From CAVQJU01 sp963755195 (GTDB taxonomy: Bacteria > Acidobacteriota > Vicinamibacteria > Vicinamibacterales > CAVVIG01): a stretch of 64,000 nucleotides of DNA. The stretch covers positions 558,001 through 622,000 of the forward strand of contig CAVWIZ010000006.1 of NCBI GenBank assembly GCA_963755195.1. Direction: 5' to 3'. Positions 8,035 through 18,029 of this stretch are shown piece after piece. Each line of letters starts with the position of its first letter. The first letter of the stretch is position 1. The translations under genes were made by a program, and so were the position numbers. The notes under the pieces are model-generated. The model ran no database searches. It was not told the DNA's origin and saw only the letters and a list, made by a program, of their open reading frames with translations.

Positions 8035-10368
8035 GGCTGGCTGCCTCCTTCGAGCCGCTTCATCTGGAACGGCACGCTCTTCACGATGCCGACGACGAGC
8101 GACGAGAACCGGTAGTCGGGCGCCGCGCCTGTGACGATGGCGCGGACGGCGGGCATGTCGAACCACTCGACCCGCCGGCCCAACGCGTAGGTTAGCAGCT
8201 TTTCCGTGGTGTTCCTGACGAACGCGTCGCGGCGGCCGTCGAGCGCCAGCCGCAGGCTTTCGGGGCCGTCGAGCGGCGTGCCGTCAACCAGTGTGCCGGA
8301 GGCGTTCACCGGGACACCGCCGTCGGTGTCGCGCCACTTGCCGATGAGATCGTAGTTTTCGAGCGCGAACCCGATCGGGTCCATCACCGCGTGACACGAC
8401 GCGCACGCCGGGTTCTGGCGATGGCGTTCGAGCCGCTGCCTGAGTGATGTGGGCGCTGTCGGAATGCCGACGGACGTGTCGAGGTTGGTCTCGACGCCGG
8501 GCGGCGGGTTGGGCACGGGCGCGCCGAGAAGATTCTCGAGGATCCACCGGCCGCGTTTGACGGGCGATGTGCGGCTTCCCGCCGACGTGGCCGTGAGGAT
8601 GCTGCCGTGGCCGAGGAGGCCGCGCCTCGCGCCGCCTTGCAGCGACACGCGCCGGAAGCGACTGCCACGGACATTCGGAATGCCGTAGTGCCGGGCGAGC
8701 CGCTCGTCCACGTACGTGAAATCGGCGTCGAGCAGATTCGAGCACGCTCCTGTCGTCGCGCAGGAGCGTTTCGAACAGAAGCTCCGTCTCGCGACGGAAG
8801 GCATACCGGAGGTTGCCGTCGAACTCTTTCGTGCCGGGCGACGCGGCGTCGAGCTGCCGGAGCATCAGCCATTGGCCCGCGACGTTGTCCACGAACGCAT
8901 CGGCGCGCGGGTCGGCCAGCATCCGTCGCGCTTGCCGCTCGAGCACCGCCGGATTCGCGAGCGCGCCGGCCTTCGCCGCCGCCAGCAGCTCGTCGTCGGG
9001 AACGCTGCTCCAGAGGAAGAACGACAGCCGCGACGCGAGCTCGTAGTTATCGACGCGGTAGACGGCTCCAGCTGCCAGGGGCTTGCCCCGAGCGGAGTCG
9101 AGGGGCTGGTGCTCGAAACGGAAGATGAACCGCGGATCGACGAGGACGCGCGCGAGTGCGTACTGGATTCCGGTGTCGAACCCTCGCAGATCGCGCCCGG
9201 TCTTGTAGAAGCCGAGCAGCAGGTCGATCGCCGGATCGCTCGTCGCCACCGGCCGTCTGTACGCACGCGTCGCGAGCTTCGCCAGAATCCGCCGCGCGCA
9301 TCCTTCTTCGCTCGCGGTCGTCTGGAGCGAGCCAGAGCGAGACTCGGGCCTGCACACGAAGATCTTCCGCCGCGACGGGGTGTCGCCGGGTCCGGTGGGG
9401 TTGGACGGGCCGAGCACGGTGAGGCTCTGGATGCCGGACGCGATGGCCCACTCCGAAAACAAGTCGTCCACGCCGTGCGCATCCGCCCGCCGGACCACGG
9501 CGACACCGAGCGCGTGCGGTCCCGCCGTGACACGGACCTTGTTCACGCGGGGCGAGTCGCGGTCGAGCAGAAGCAGGCGCGCGCCGTCCAGCGTGATCTC
9601 CACAGGCTCGTCGGTACCGACAGCCGTCAGCCCGAATCCGCCGCCGGTTCGCGCCACGCGGAATTCGTAGTCGGCGTCGAGCGGGAAGATGTGTTCGACG
9701 ACGAAGCCGCCGCGTGTGCCGGACGGCAGGCCTTCGCGAGTCTCCGCCTGCGAGAGGCCGCGAGGCGCCGGGTAGGTGGTGATCTGCGAGGTGATTGTCG
9801 GGTCGCCAATCGCGAGCCGGCTGATCTTCCCGGCGGCCGAGATGTAGGACTGCATCAGCGCGGGCGAGACGCTGAGCACGTTCGCGATGTTGTCGAAGCC
9901 GTCGCTCGAGTCGTCTCCCGGCAGCATCGTCGTCGCGTCGATCGGCAGGTCGAGAAGATCGCGGACGGCGTTGGCGTATTCGGCGCGGTTCAGGCGATGC
10001 AGCGCCGGCGCCCCCGGATTGGGCGCGAGCGCGGCGGCGCGATCGAGCGCGGTTTCAACCGTGGAAGCCAGCCGGTCGAGGGTGGCGCGATCCGGCCGCG
10101 GCGCGCCGCTCGGCGGCATCATGCCCGTGCGGAGCTTGCGGACGACTTTTTCAAACGTCTCGGGATGCTGGGCCGGCCGGTCGACGTCGAGTTGATCGAG
10201 GATCAATCCGCCGGCCTTGACCCGTGAGCTATGGCAGGTGAAGCAGTAGCGCTGGACGACCGTGCGAGCGTCGCTCTGGGCTGGCGCCTGTCCCGCCGTC
10301 CGGACCGGCGCCGATGTCGTGATCAGTCCGCCGAAGACGGCCGCGATGGCGATGCGCGACGTACTCAT
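8031..10368 (-). CDS. DUF1592-type planctomycete cytochrome c protein (one frame break)
   Basis: A secreted multidomain protein of about 778 residues. The order is signal peptide (ending TAGQAPA), a heme-c motif YCFTCHSSRVKAGG, then regions matching DUF1587, DUF1595, DUF1592, DUF1588 and DUF1585, including LHRLNRAEYANAVRDLLDL, DDSSDGFDNIA, LATRAYRRPV and, near the end, CASCHAVMDPIGFALENYD, a second CxxCH. The frame breaks once near 8736, where CGATCTG appears as CGAATCTG; both sides match the family without a gap. The start overlaps the ankyrin stop (ATGA) and the stop overlaps the DUF1552 start (GTGA), making a tight three-gene operon. Substrate is unknown. Confidence 0.85.
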
Positions 10369-11921
10369 ATGGGTCCCTTGGCCTGGAGCCGCTCGAGCAA
10401 CGCGATGGTGTTGGGCTTGCGTTCGGCGCCGACAGCGGCGAGGAAGACGCCCTCGGCCCATCGCAGCGCGGTGCGGCCTTCGCGATCCTTGACGTCGAGC
10501 CGCGCGCCGTTCGCGGCGAGGAACTCGATGATGTCGTTCGATCCGCGGTTGGCGGCGCCGAGCAGCGCCGTCAGGCCCATCGAGTTCGTCGCGTTGACGT
10601 CGGCGCCCAGATCGAGGCACAGCTTCACCGCGTCGAGTTGGGCCTGGGGCGATTCGGTGTACGTCTGCTGCGACGACCCAGTTGACGCCGGCCGCTGCCA
10701 TCAGCGGTGTGGTGCCCGCCGGCGTCGCGAGATTGGGGTTGGCGCCGTATCGGAGCAGCAGGCGCATCGCCGTCGTGTCGGCGGAGAGCGCGGCGCGCAG
10801 GAACGGCGTCTGTCCCGTGAAATCGACCCACGAGACGTCGCCGAGCGCGTAGAGCCAGCGGCGGCTCGGGGGCACCTCGCGCGTGCGGACGTTCACGTCG
10901 GCGCCGGCGTCGAGCAGCTCCTCGATGAAGGTCGAGAATCGGCGCGCGATCGACGCCGTTGTCGGTCGGGTTGTCCTGATCCTTGTTGTTCATGTCGAGG
11001 TTGCGGTACTCGACGGCCGCCCACAGCGGCGAGCGGCCCCAGAAGTCGTCGGCGTCGACGTCGGCCCCGTACTCGATGAGCAGCCGCGCGACGTCGAGGT
11101 GGTTGTTGAGGACCGCCATCAGGAGCGGACGGATCGCGTTGGCGTCGGCCTGCTCGATGTCCGCGCCGGCGGCGACGAGCAGGCGCGCGGACTCGATCCG
11201 GCCGTCGCGGGCGGCGTAGAGCAGCGGCGTCATGCCGCCTTTGGCTTCGGCGCGCCGGCCGCGATCGGGAAGGCCGCCGCGATTGATGCCGACGCCTTCG
11301 GAGCCGCAGCCGGTACCCTTGCACGGCGGGACGAAGCGCGGCGCCGGTCCCTTGCGCGTTTGCGCGGTCACGGCCGCGCCCACGCTCGAGCAGGAACGCG
11401 ACGGCCGCCGGATGATTCTCGCGGACGGCGATCATCAGCGCGGTCTGCTGAAACTGCGTGTCGCGCGCGTCCACGCGCGCGCCACGCGTCGAGGAGCACG
11501 CGCAGCGCATCGGGAACGCCCGTTTGCGCGCGGCCGTCATCAGCGCCGTCTCGCCGGCCGGATCGGCCGCGTTCGGATCGGCGCCGGCGTCAAGCAGTCG
11601 CCGGATCATCGACGCGTTGCCGTTCTGGCCGCGAGCGACAGGGGAGTGACGCCGTAGCGATCGGCTGCCGACGCATTGGCGCCGGCCTTCAGCAGGATGT
11701 CCGCGACGTCCAGGTGGTCGGACGAGACGGCGTGGTGCAGCGGGGACGTGCCGTCGACGCCGCGCGCGTCCACGTCGGCGCCTTGCCGGACGAGCGCGCG
11801 CACGACTTTCATGTCGCCGCGGCCGGCCGCGTCGGCCAGCGACGAGGCCGCGCCGCCCGATACGAGCGGCCGGCAGCAGAACCAGCAGCAGACAGGCGAT
11901 GGAACGGGGCCGCAGAGACAT
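10365..11921 (-). CDS. Secreted ankyrin-repeat protein (about seven frame breaks)
   Basis: A signal peptide (MSLRPRSIACLLLVLLPA) is followed by about ten ankyrin repeats spread over three reverse frames: HHAVSSDHLDVADILLKAGA, MIRRLLDAGADPNAADPAGE, ALMIAVRENHPAAVAFLLE, ARLLIEYGADVDADDFWGRS and CLDLGADVNATNSMGLTALL, ending RLQAKGPI. Single-base breaks are inferred near 10671, 10942, 11380, 11484, 11520, 11628 and 11857, several in runs of G or C. Repeats on both sides of each break stay intact, so the gene is either freshly decayed or, more likely given the rest of the window, mis-sequenced. It heads the operon with DUF1592 and DUF1552, a pairing often seen in Acidobacteria. Confidence 0.75.
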
Positions 11922-12049
11922 CGGTGTCGCTCCAGGAATCCTGCGCGAGTTTACAGTACCGGTGAAATGCTACCAGACAGTTCCCGCCACTCCCCATAAA
12001 CCATGCGTGAAGACGCAGGCGGTCGAAGTAATCTGACCGTGGCGCCCAC

Positions 12050-13828
12050 GTGAACGGTCCCCACGAAGAATACGAACGCCGCCTCGCCGCACGTCGCGCG
12101 CGGATCGCCGCTCTCGACCGGGTCAACTTCACGATCTCCAACATCCGGCTGACGCTTGCGCTGGGTGGCGGTGTGCTGTCGTGGATGGCGTTTGTCCGCG
12201 CGTCGATCTCGCCCGCGTGGCCCCTCGCTGCGGGGCTGTCATTCGCGGTCCTCGCGGTGATTCATGCCACGCGTCTGCAGGGGTTCGAGCGGGCGAAGGC
12301 CGCAGAGCGCGTCTATCTGCGCGGCCTCGAACGGCTGGATAACCGCTGGGCCGGCAGCGGCCGCGACGGGACTTCCTTTCTCGCGGATCACCCATACGCG
12401 CACGATCTGGATCTCTTCGGGCGGGCGTCGCTCTTCGAGCTGCTGAACACCACCCGCACGGAGATCGGCGAGCTGACGCTGGCCGACTGGCTGCGCGAAC
12501 CGGCCCCGCTCGCCGAGGTGCGCGCACGCCAGGCCGCAGTCGACGAGCTTCGGCCGCTGCTCGATTTCCGGGAGGACGTCGCCGTCCTCGCGTCTGAATC
12601 ACCCGTCGGCCGTACCGGGTTGCTTGCCAGATGGGCGGCCTCGCCCGCCGTGCGCTTCGCCTCGGCGTTGCGGATGGCGCTTACCCTGTGTGCGCTGATC
12701 ACGATCGCGCTCGCTGCCGCCGCGTACCGCGAGCTCATCGCGCTCGAGTGGCTGTTCGGCTGGATGGTCCTCGAAGTTGGCTTCGCCGCGATCTGGCGGC
12801 GGCCGCTTCACCACGTGCTGCACGGCATCGAGACGCCCGAGCACGATCTCGGTCTGCTCTCGGGCCTCCTCGCCCGCATCGAGTCCGAACGCTTCACGTC
12901 ACCGCGTCTGGCGGCGCTGCACCAGGCGCTCATGACCGAAGGCGTCCCGCCGTCTCGCCGCATCGCGCAGCTTCGGACGATGGTGTCGTGGGTCGATTCG
13001 ACGCACAACCTGATGTTCGCGCCGATCGCGCTCGTCCTGCTGATCGGGCCGCAGCTGGCGATCGCCATCGATCGGTGGCACGCGGCGTATGGATCCGCGG
13101 TGGTGGAGTGGCTTCGCGTTGTCGGCGAGTTCGAGGCGCTGATCGCGCTGGCGACCTTCGCGTACGAGCGCCCGGACGATCCCTTTCCCGACCTGTCCGA
13201 TGAAGGGCCGGTGTACGAAGCCGAGGGCCTTGGTCATCCGTTGATCGCGGCGTCCAGCGGCGTGCGCAACGACGTTCGGCTGGGTGCCGGAGGCCCGTGC
13301 GTGATCATCGTGAGCGGATCGAACATGTCGGGCAAGAGCACGCTGCTGCGGTCGGTTGGTGTGTCCGTCGTACTGGCGCTCGCGGGAGCCCCGGTGACCG
13401 CGAAGCGGATGAGAGTGTCCGCGCTCGCTCTTGGCGCGACGCTGCACATCCAGGACTCACTGCAAGCCGGGCACTCGCGCTTCTTCGAGGAGATCCTGCG
13501 CATCCGTACCATCGCAGACACGGCCCGCGGCCCGGCGCCACTGTTGTTCCTGCTCGACGAGATTCTCCACGGTACCAACTCCCACGATCGACGCATCGGC
13601 GCTGAAGGGATCGTGCGTGCGCTCGTGGCCCTGGGCGCAATCGGACTTGTCACCACGCATGACCTCGCGCTGACGGAGGTGCCCGCGACGCTCGGCTCGG
13701 CCGTCAACATGCACTTCGAAGATCGGCTGGAAGACGGGAAGATGATCTTCGACTACCGGATGCGTACAGGAGTCGTCGCGCACAGCAATGCGCTGGCGCT
13801 CATGCGGGCGATAGGATTGGACGTCTAG
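12050..13828 (+). CDS. Membrane-anchored MutS-family ATPase
   Basis: An intact 592-residue protein with a C-terminal MutS ATPase domain on a membrane part. The N-terminal third has two adjacent hydrophobic segments (about residues 35-75) and a second pair near residues 200-245. Walker A is SGSNMSGKSTLLRS (from about residue 422) and Walker B LLFLLDEILHGTNSHDR (near 500), with the MutS ST-TTHDLALT motif after it. It lacks the mismatch-recognition and connector domains of true MutS, so a role in ordinary mismatch repair is unlikely. It starts at a GTG. It is convergent with the following gene and 18 bp from it. Confidence 0.82.
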   Translation: MNGPHEEYERRLAARRARIAALDRVNFTISNIRLTLALGGGVLSWMAFVRASISPAWPLAAGLSFAVLAVIHATRLQGFERAKAAERVYLRGLERLDNRWAGSGRDGTSFLADHPYAHDLDLFGRASLFELLNTTRTEIGELTLADWLREPAPLAEVRARQAAVDELRPLLDFREDVAVLASESPVGRTGLLARWAASPAVRFASALRMALTLCALITIALAAAAYRELIALEWLFGWMVLEVGFAAIWRRPLHHVLHGIETPEHDLGLLSGLLARIESERFTSPRLAALHQALMTEGVPPSRRIAQLRTMVSWVDSTHNLMFAPIALVLLIGPQLAIAIDRWHAAYGSAVVEWLRVVGEFEALIALATFAYERPDDPFPDLSDEGPVYEAEGLGHPLIAASSGVRNDVRLGAGGPCVIIVSGSNMSGKSTLLRSVGVSVVLALAGAPVTAKRMRVSALALGATLHIQDSLQAGHSRFFEEILRIRTIADTARGPAPLLFLLDEILHGTNSHDRRIGAEGIVRALVALGAIGLVTTHDLALTEVPATLGSAVNMHFEDRLEDGKMIFDYRMRTGVVAHSNALALMRAIGLDV

Positions 13829-13846
13829 AGCGGTTCTGCGCAACGC

Positions 13847-14983
13847 TCAGCGATGTGGCGCCCACCGCTGATCAATGGAACCTTGCGGTAGTGGAGATGG
13901 TGCCGACGCCCTGGGCGAGTCGCCCTGTTCCTGCCGCTCGCGGTCGTACGCAATCGCCAGCAGGATCATGAAGAACAGCGGCCCGAAGTCGAGCGTGGTG
14001 GCCCCGCCCCACGCGTAGAGGATGTCGCGCCAGTACTTCCAGACCGCCCCCTGCGTGGAGAGCATCGTGAAGATCTCGACGTTCGTGTCGTCGGTCTCGC
14101 CCGTGCCGGTGATCTGGCCGATCACCGCCTGCGCGCCGTCGACGAGGACTCGTAAACGCTCGACCGCCGCCTTCTGTTCGGGCCGATCTTCCGCCTTGGC
14201 CGACATCGTCAACGACGTCAGGTTCCTGTTCATCACGCGAATGAACCCGACCGACGAGGTCTGCGCCATGCGAGCCATCACCGCGTTGATGTCGCCGAGG
14301 TGCTTGGCGAAGTCGAGGTTGTTCTTCCGGACTTCCTCGCCCTCCGAGATGTCGGCCCCCTCCATCCTCGCCGCCGCTGCCCGCGCCTGGCCGATCAGCT
14401 CGCGTGCGCGGTCGTAGTTCAGGCGCGACTCCTTGTCGACGCCCTGGACGGAGTTGGCCAGGTTCGCGAACAGCTCGCTCGTGTTGCGCAACGTCGACAC
14501 GACGTCGCCCTCGCCACGGAGGCCCGAGAATGCGCCACCGGCTTCCCGGCGGGCGAGGTCGGTGAAGTTCTGTGAGAGCGTCTGGAGCTGGGGGCCCAGG
14601 TTCGCCTCGGTCGCCGCGCGGCGGTAGAGGCGCAGCCCCTGCATCTCGGCCGCGGCCAGCGTCCGCTGCATGTGCGTGCTGACCGCGTCCTTGCCGCCCA
14701 TCGACACGACGCTCCACTGCGTGGAGAACCAGAACACCAGTACGCAGGTGGCCACGGCAATGGCGCCGTAACTGATGCGTTCCTTCCGTGTTCCGCGCGC
14801 GAAGTATTCGGCGAGAAACCAGAAAGTGCTGAACTGGAACAGCGCGCCGCCGAACGCCATCCCGTAGTAGATGATGGCGTCCTTGGTAGTCGTTTGGTAC
14901 CCGACCTTGGAGGTGTAGAAGGACACGAAGCAGAGGACTGCCATGCAGGTGACGAAGAGACGGGTCGCTTGCCGGTAAGTCAT
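13847..14983 (-). CDS. Unknown membrane protein with long periplasmic/cytoplasmic helical domain
   Basis: A 378-residue intact reading frame that I do not recognise. Three hydrophobic helices lie in the first 90 residues (for example FVTCMAVLCFVSFYTS and AIIYYGMAFGGALFQFSTFW) and a fourth near the end (LDFGPLFFMILLAIAYD). Between them is about 220 residues of polar, mostly helical sequence rich in Ala, Arg and Glu, with no cysteine pairs or catalytic signature. The layout resembles sensory or stator-like proteins, but no function can be assigned. The start is preceded by an AGAGG ribosome-binding site. Confidence 0.7.
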   Translation of the reverse strand: MTYRQATRLFVTCMAVLCFVSFYTSKVGYQTTTKDAIIYYGMAFGGALFQFSTFWFLAEYFARGTRKERISYGAIAVATCVLVFWFSTQWSVVSMGGKDAVSTHMQRTLAAAEMQGLRLYRRAATEANLGPQLQTLSQNFTDLARREAGGAFSGLRGEGDVVSTLRNTSELFANLANSVQGVDKESRLNYDRARELIGQARAAAARMEGADISEGEEVRKNNLDFAKHLGDINAVMARMAQTSSVGFIRVMNRNLTSLTMSAKAEDRPEQKAAVERLRVLVDGAQAVIGQITGTGETDDTNVEIFTMLSTQGAVWKYWRDILYAWGGATTLDFGPLFFMILLAIAYDRERQEQGDSPRASAPSPLPQGSIDQRWAPHR

Positions 14984-15311
14984 AGCCTCTACGGACGTGT
15001 TACGCGCCGGGTATGTTCCTGGTTAACACGCCCCTCTTGTCGTACGACCAGGCCTGCTAGGGCATCTTCCATAACTGTGTCGTTGGCGCTTCCAAAGGGC
15101 GCCCGCGATCCGCCGCCTCAATTCGTCAAACACGACGACAAATACTCCCCACGGTCACCGCAGCGCTCGCAACGCTCGCAGCGTTCAGGGGCATTCAAAC
15201 GGAATTCTCGGCGGACACTGCGTGCACCGCGGTTATCGTGTTTCCGGGCTGTCGACCGTGATCGCCCGACACGCACGCCGAGGGCAGCCGCTACGCCAAA
15301 TTGAAAACATC
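14984..15311. other. Intergenic region with a one-armed tandem repeat
   Basis: This 328-bp stretch between two reverse-strand genes has no convincing coding region. At 15158-15190 it contains degenerate tandem units (CGCAGCGCTCGCAACGCTCG and onward) resembling one arm of the GCAGAG-type elements found at 47-56 kb, without a visible matching second arm. The rest shows no terminator or RNA gene that I can identify. Confidence 0.5.
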
Positions 15312-16319
15312 CTAGGGCTTCACTTCGACCAGTTCGATCGCCACGAGGTCCGGCCCTTCGATCATCGCCGCGCGCATCGCGCCCCAGGCGTGAATCTCTT
15401 CGGTCACGCGCACGCCCTCGCCCCTCAGCCTGGCGATCGTGGCGTCCAGGTCCGGGACGCTCAGCGCGACGTGATCGACGATCTGCCCGCGAGGGCTGAC
15501 GTACGGACCGTGGCGCGGGCGAATCAGAATCGACGCCATGTCGCTCACGAGAACGGCACCGGCCGGGTTGCGCACCATGCCGATTCTGTCGAAGGCCGGC
15601 CAGGTCACCTCTTCGTAGGGACGCTTGCAATTGTCGGCCGTGATCGGCGCTCCGCGGCCCGGTCCGGCGACGCCGGCGCCAATGCCGAGCCGGGTCGTGT
15701 ACCAGAGCTGCGCGCACGCCGGGTCCTCATGGAACATGTGCACGTGGTTGAAGTATTCCGCCGGCGGGTAGTTTCCGGCGTTCTCGACCAGCGCACCGTC
15801 CGGCCCGCGCAAGTACTGGAAGCCGCCCACACGCGGGGGTTGCGCGCCCTGGGCCCGCAGCTCCCTGAGACGGGCCGTCGTCGGGAAGGCCCCCAGGACG
15901 TCACTCGATATCTCGACGACGGTGTTTTCCGGATCGGCGTACATCGGCACGACGTCGAGCTTCATCGCGTGGAAGCGTTCCAAGTAGGCTCGCGAGTCGG
16001 GCGTGTTCCAGCCGAAGTGCCAGATCGCGCTTTGCGGCTGGGTCGGCGGGGCCGTGTTGACCTTCGTGAACAGCAGGTACGGACCGTTGACCGTCCTGAC
16101 GGCGTCGTAGCCGTTAAACGTCGTCTTGACGGAGGTTGTGAAGACTCGGGTGTAGTACTCGGCAGCGGCCCCCGGGTTTACCGAGTTCAGATGGACGTGA
16201 TGGAATCGAAGGCCGGACGCGGCGGCCTGGCCGGCCGGCGCCTGAGCATGCGACGGCCGGCTCACGGCTGCGAGCAGGCACAAGATCGGAACAAGAATCG
16301 ACGCCGCGATCCTCCTCAC
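15312..16319 (-). CDS. Secreted protein with two VOC (glyoxalase-like) modules
   Basis: A 335-residue exported protein with a signal peptide (ILVPILCLLAAVSRPSHA) followed by two vicinal-oxygen-chelate modules. The first begins RFHHVHLNSVNPGAAAEYYT, the second VDHVALSVPDLDATIARL near residue 285, and FNHVHMFHEDPACAQLWYT lies between. The histidines and glutamates expected of VOC metal sites are present (HHVH, VDHV, LVAIELVEV), so metal binding is plausible, but the reaction is unknown. The GTG start overlaps the upstream esterase stop as GTGA, so the two genes are coupled. Confidence 0.83.
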   Translation of the reverse strand: MRRIAASILVPILCLLAAVSRPSHAQAPAGQAAASGLRFHHVHLNSVNPGAAAEYYTRVFTTSVKTTFNGYDAVRTVNGPYLLFTKVNTAPPTQPQSAIWHFGWNTPDSRAYLERFHAMKLDVVPMYADPENTVVEISSDVLGAFPTTARLRELRAQGAQPPRVGGFQYLRGPDGALVENAGNYPPAEYFNHVHMFHEDPACAQLWYTTRLGIGAGVAGPGRGAPITADNCKRPYEEVTWPAFDRIGMVRNPAGAVLVSDMASILIRPRHGPYVSPRGQIVDHVALSVPDLDATIARLRGEGVRVTEEIHAWGAMRAAMIEGPDLVAIELVEVKP

Positions 16320-17947
16320 GCGAGTTTCAGCACCTGCTCCATGACCAGGCGCGGTCCGCGGTCGGGGTCCTGCTCGACGCGGCTGGCGTTGTTGAACAGC
16401 ATGGTGTCGCGCGACGCGGCCGAATAGGCGGGCCATTTCGGCAGACTCGGGGTGTTCGGATTTCCGGTGCGGGCGAATGACACCCAGGCCGCGCTCACCT
16501 TGGTGGCGAGCGCGAACGCTTCGGGCATTTTCGAGATCAGCGGGCCGGCGATCTTGATGTTGTTGAAAACGAACGGTATCTCCACCGTGTGCGGCGATCG
16601 CATGTGGCCGCCGCCCTCCGGCGTTTCCCAATCGAAGCGATAGAGGAATGCGGGCGCTCCCGCCTGAACGGCCTTCCGTTTCGCGGTTTCGCGCGAGTAC
16701 GTGCCTCGCGGATGATCGGTGGCGATGAGAATCCACAGATCCCACGGTGTGGCGTCGGGATGGGCCTTGCGGAACGCGGCTATCACTCTATCGGCCACTT
16801 CGTCGGCCGCTTTGTCGGGATTGCCGCCGATTCGCTGGCTGGCGCGCTTTCTCAGTCCCGCTTCGTCGAGCGCCAGCGTTTCCGGCGTCGGCCGGTCGTA
16901 GAGCGTCTCCTCCGTCCTCGCCCAACCGATCATCAGCGGAATGCCGGCGGAGAGCGACGGCGCCGCCGGATCCCACGGATGACCCGGTATCGCCTTTCCG
17001 TCGACGGTGGGCGAGTTGGCCGTCTGGCCCGGCTCGCGCGGCGCAACCTTGCCGGCGATCGCGGCGTCGGCGGCAAGCAAGCGCGCCATGGGCACGTTCT
17101 GCAGCTCGTGAATCTGATTCTTCGCCAGCCCCAGTTCGGCAAGCAGCAGCTCCGTGGCTCGCGCCGCATCGTCTTTTGGCGTCAGGCGCAGCACGGCGCC
17201 GCTCTCGACGATCGCGCGATGAAAGAGCCCCTTCGCGCCGGGCATCGACATCAGGGTCGCCACCTTCCGTCCGCCGCCCGACTGTCCGAAGATCGTCACG
17301 AGATTCGGATCGCCGCCAAAGCGGTCGGCATGGTCGCGCACCCACTGCAGAGCCGCGACAATGTCGAGCATGCCGGCGCCGCCCGAGAGCGCGAAGTCCG
17401 ATCCGCCGGCGTCGCCGAGGTACGTGTAGCCAAATACGTTGAGCCGGTGATTGATGGTGACGACAACCACGTCGCCGGTGCGCGCCAGGTTGGCGCCATC
17501 GAGAATCGCATTCGAGCCGGAGCCGTAGGAAAAGCCGCCGCCGTGCAGCCACACCATCACCGGCCGGCCCCGGCCGCTCCCGAGCGCCGGCGTGAACACG
17601 TTCAACACGAGACAGTCTTCGCCTTCGGCGGGCACGCCGCGCGGCCCGCGGCCGACGGCCTGCGGCGCGGTTGGGCCGTAGGCCAGCGCGTCGCGAGTTC
17701 CGGTCCACGGCACAGGTTTCGTGGGCGGCAGAAATCTGTTCCTGCCCGCGGTCGTTCCGCCGTAGGGAATGCCCTTAAAGATGTTGATGCCGTCGAGCAC
17801 GGTGCCGCGAACGCTGCCCGCCGACGTGGTCGCGACGGCGCTACCGGCGTCGGCTGACGCAATCCTCAGCCACGGACTTGCCTGCATGCCCGCGAGCAGC
17901 GCGGCCGCCTGTTTGACGAACGTTCTCCGGCTTGCCGCGCTTGCCAT
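16316..17947 (-). CDS. Type-B carboxylesterase with Tat signal
   Basis: A 543-residue alpha/beta hydrolase of the carboxylesterase/lipase type-B family, likely hydrolysing ester bonds outside the cytoplasm. It starts with a twin-arginine signal (SRRTFVKQAAALLAG). Family motifs are FKGIPYGG, EDCLVLNVFTPA, the oxyanion segment VMVWLHGGGFSYGSGS, the nucleophile elbow IFGQSGGGRKVATL (usual form GESAGG) and the histidine region GGHMRSPHTVEIPFVF. I chose the ATG at 17947 because GGGAGGA lies 5 nt before it and it places the Tat motif first. It is coupled to the VOC gene downstream by a GTGA overlap. Confidence 0.87.
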   Translation of the reverse strand: MASAASRRTFVKQAAALLAGMQASPWLRIASADAGSAVATTSAGSVRGTVLDGINIFKGIPYGGTTAGRNRFLPPTKPVPWTGTRDALAYGPTAPQAVGRGPRGVPAEGEDCLVLNVFTPALGSGRGRPVMVWLHGGGFSYGSGSNAILDGANLARTGDVVVVTINHRLNVFGYTYLGDAGGSDFALSGGAGMLDIVAALQWVRDHADRFGGDPNLVTIFGQSGGGRKVATLMSMPGAKGLFHRAIVESGAVLRLTPKDDAARATELLLAELGLAKNQIHELQNVPMARLLAADAAIAGKVAPREPGQTANSPTVDGKAIPGHPWDPAAPSLSAGIPLMIGWARTEETLYDRPTPETLALDEAGLRKRASQRIGGNPDKAADEVADRVIAAFRKAHPDATPWDLWILIATDHPRGTYSRETAKRKAVQAGAPAFLYRFDWETPEGGGHMRSPHTVEIPFVFNNIKIAGPLISKMPEAFALATKVSAAWVSFARTGNPNTPSLPKWPAYSAASRDTMLFNNASRVEQDPDRGPRLVMEQVLKLA

Positions 17948-17974
17948 TTCCGTCCTCCCGTCAGGGACCGCCGT

Positions 17975-18021
17975 CCAATTACCCAATTACCCAAATTACC
18001 CAATTACTCAATTACCCGATT
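17975..18021. repeat. TAATTGGG-family tandem repeat, single arm
   Basis: Six degenerate octamers of the type CCCAATTA / TAATTGGG lie between the two carboxylesterase genes. On the reverse strand the element begins GGAATCGGGTAATTGAG; the 200-bp element at 39917 starts similarly (GAATCAGGTAATTGGG), so they are the same family. The stretch is very AT-rich compared with its surroundings. Only one arm is present here. Confidence 0.85.
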
Positions 18022-18029
18022 CCTGATCC

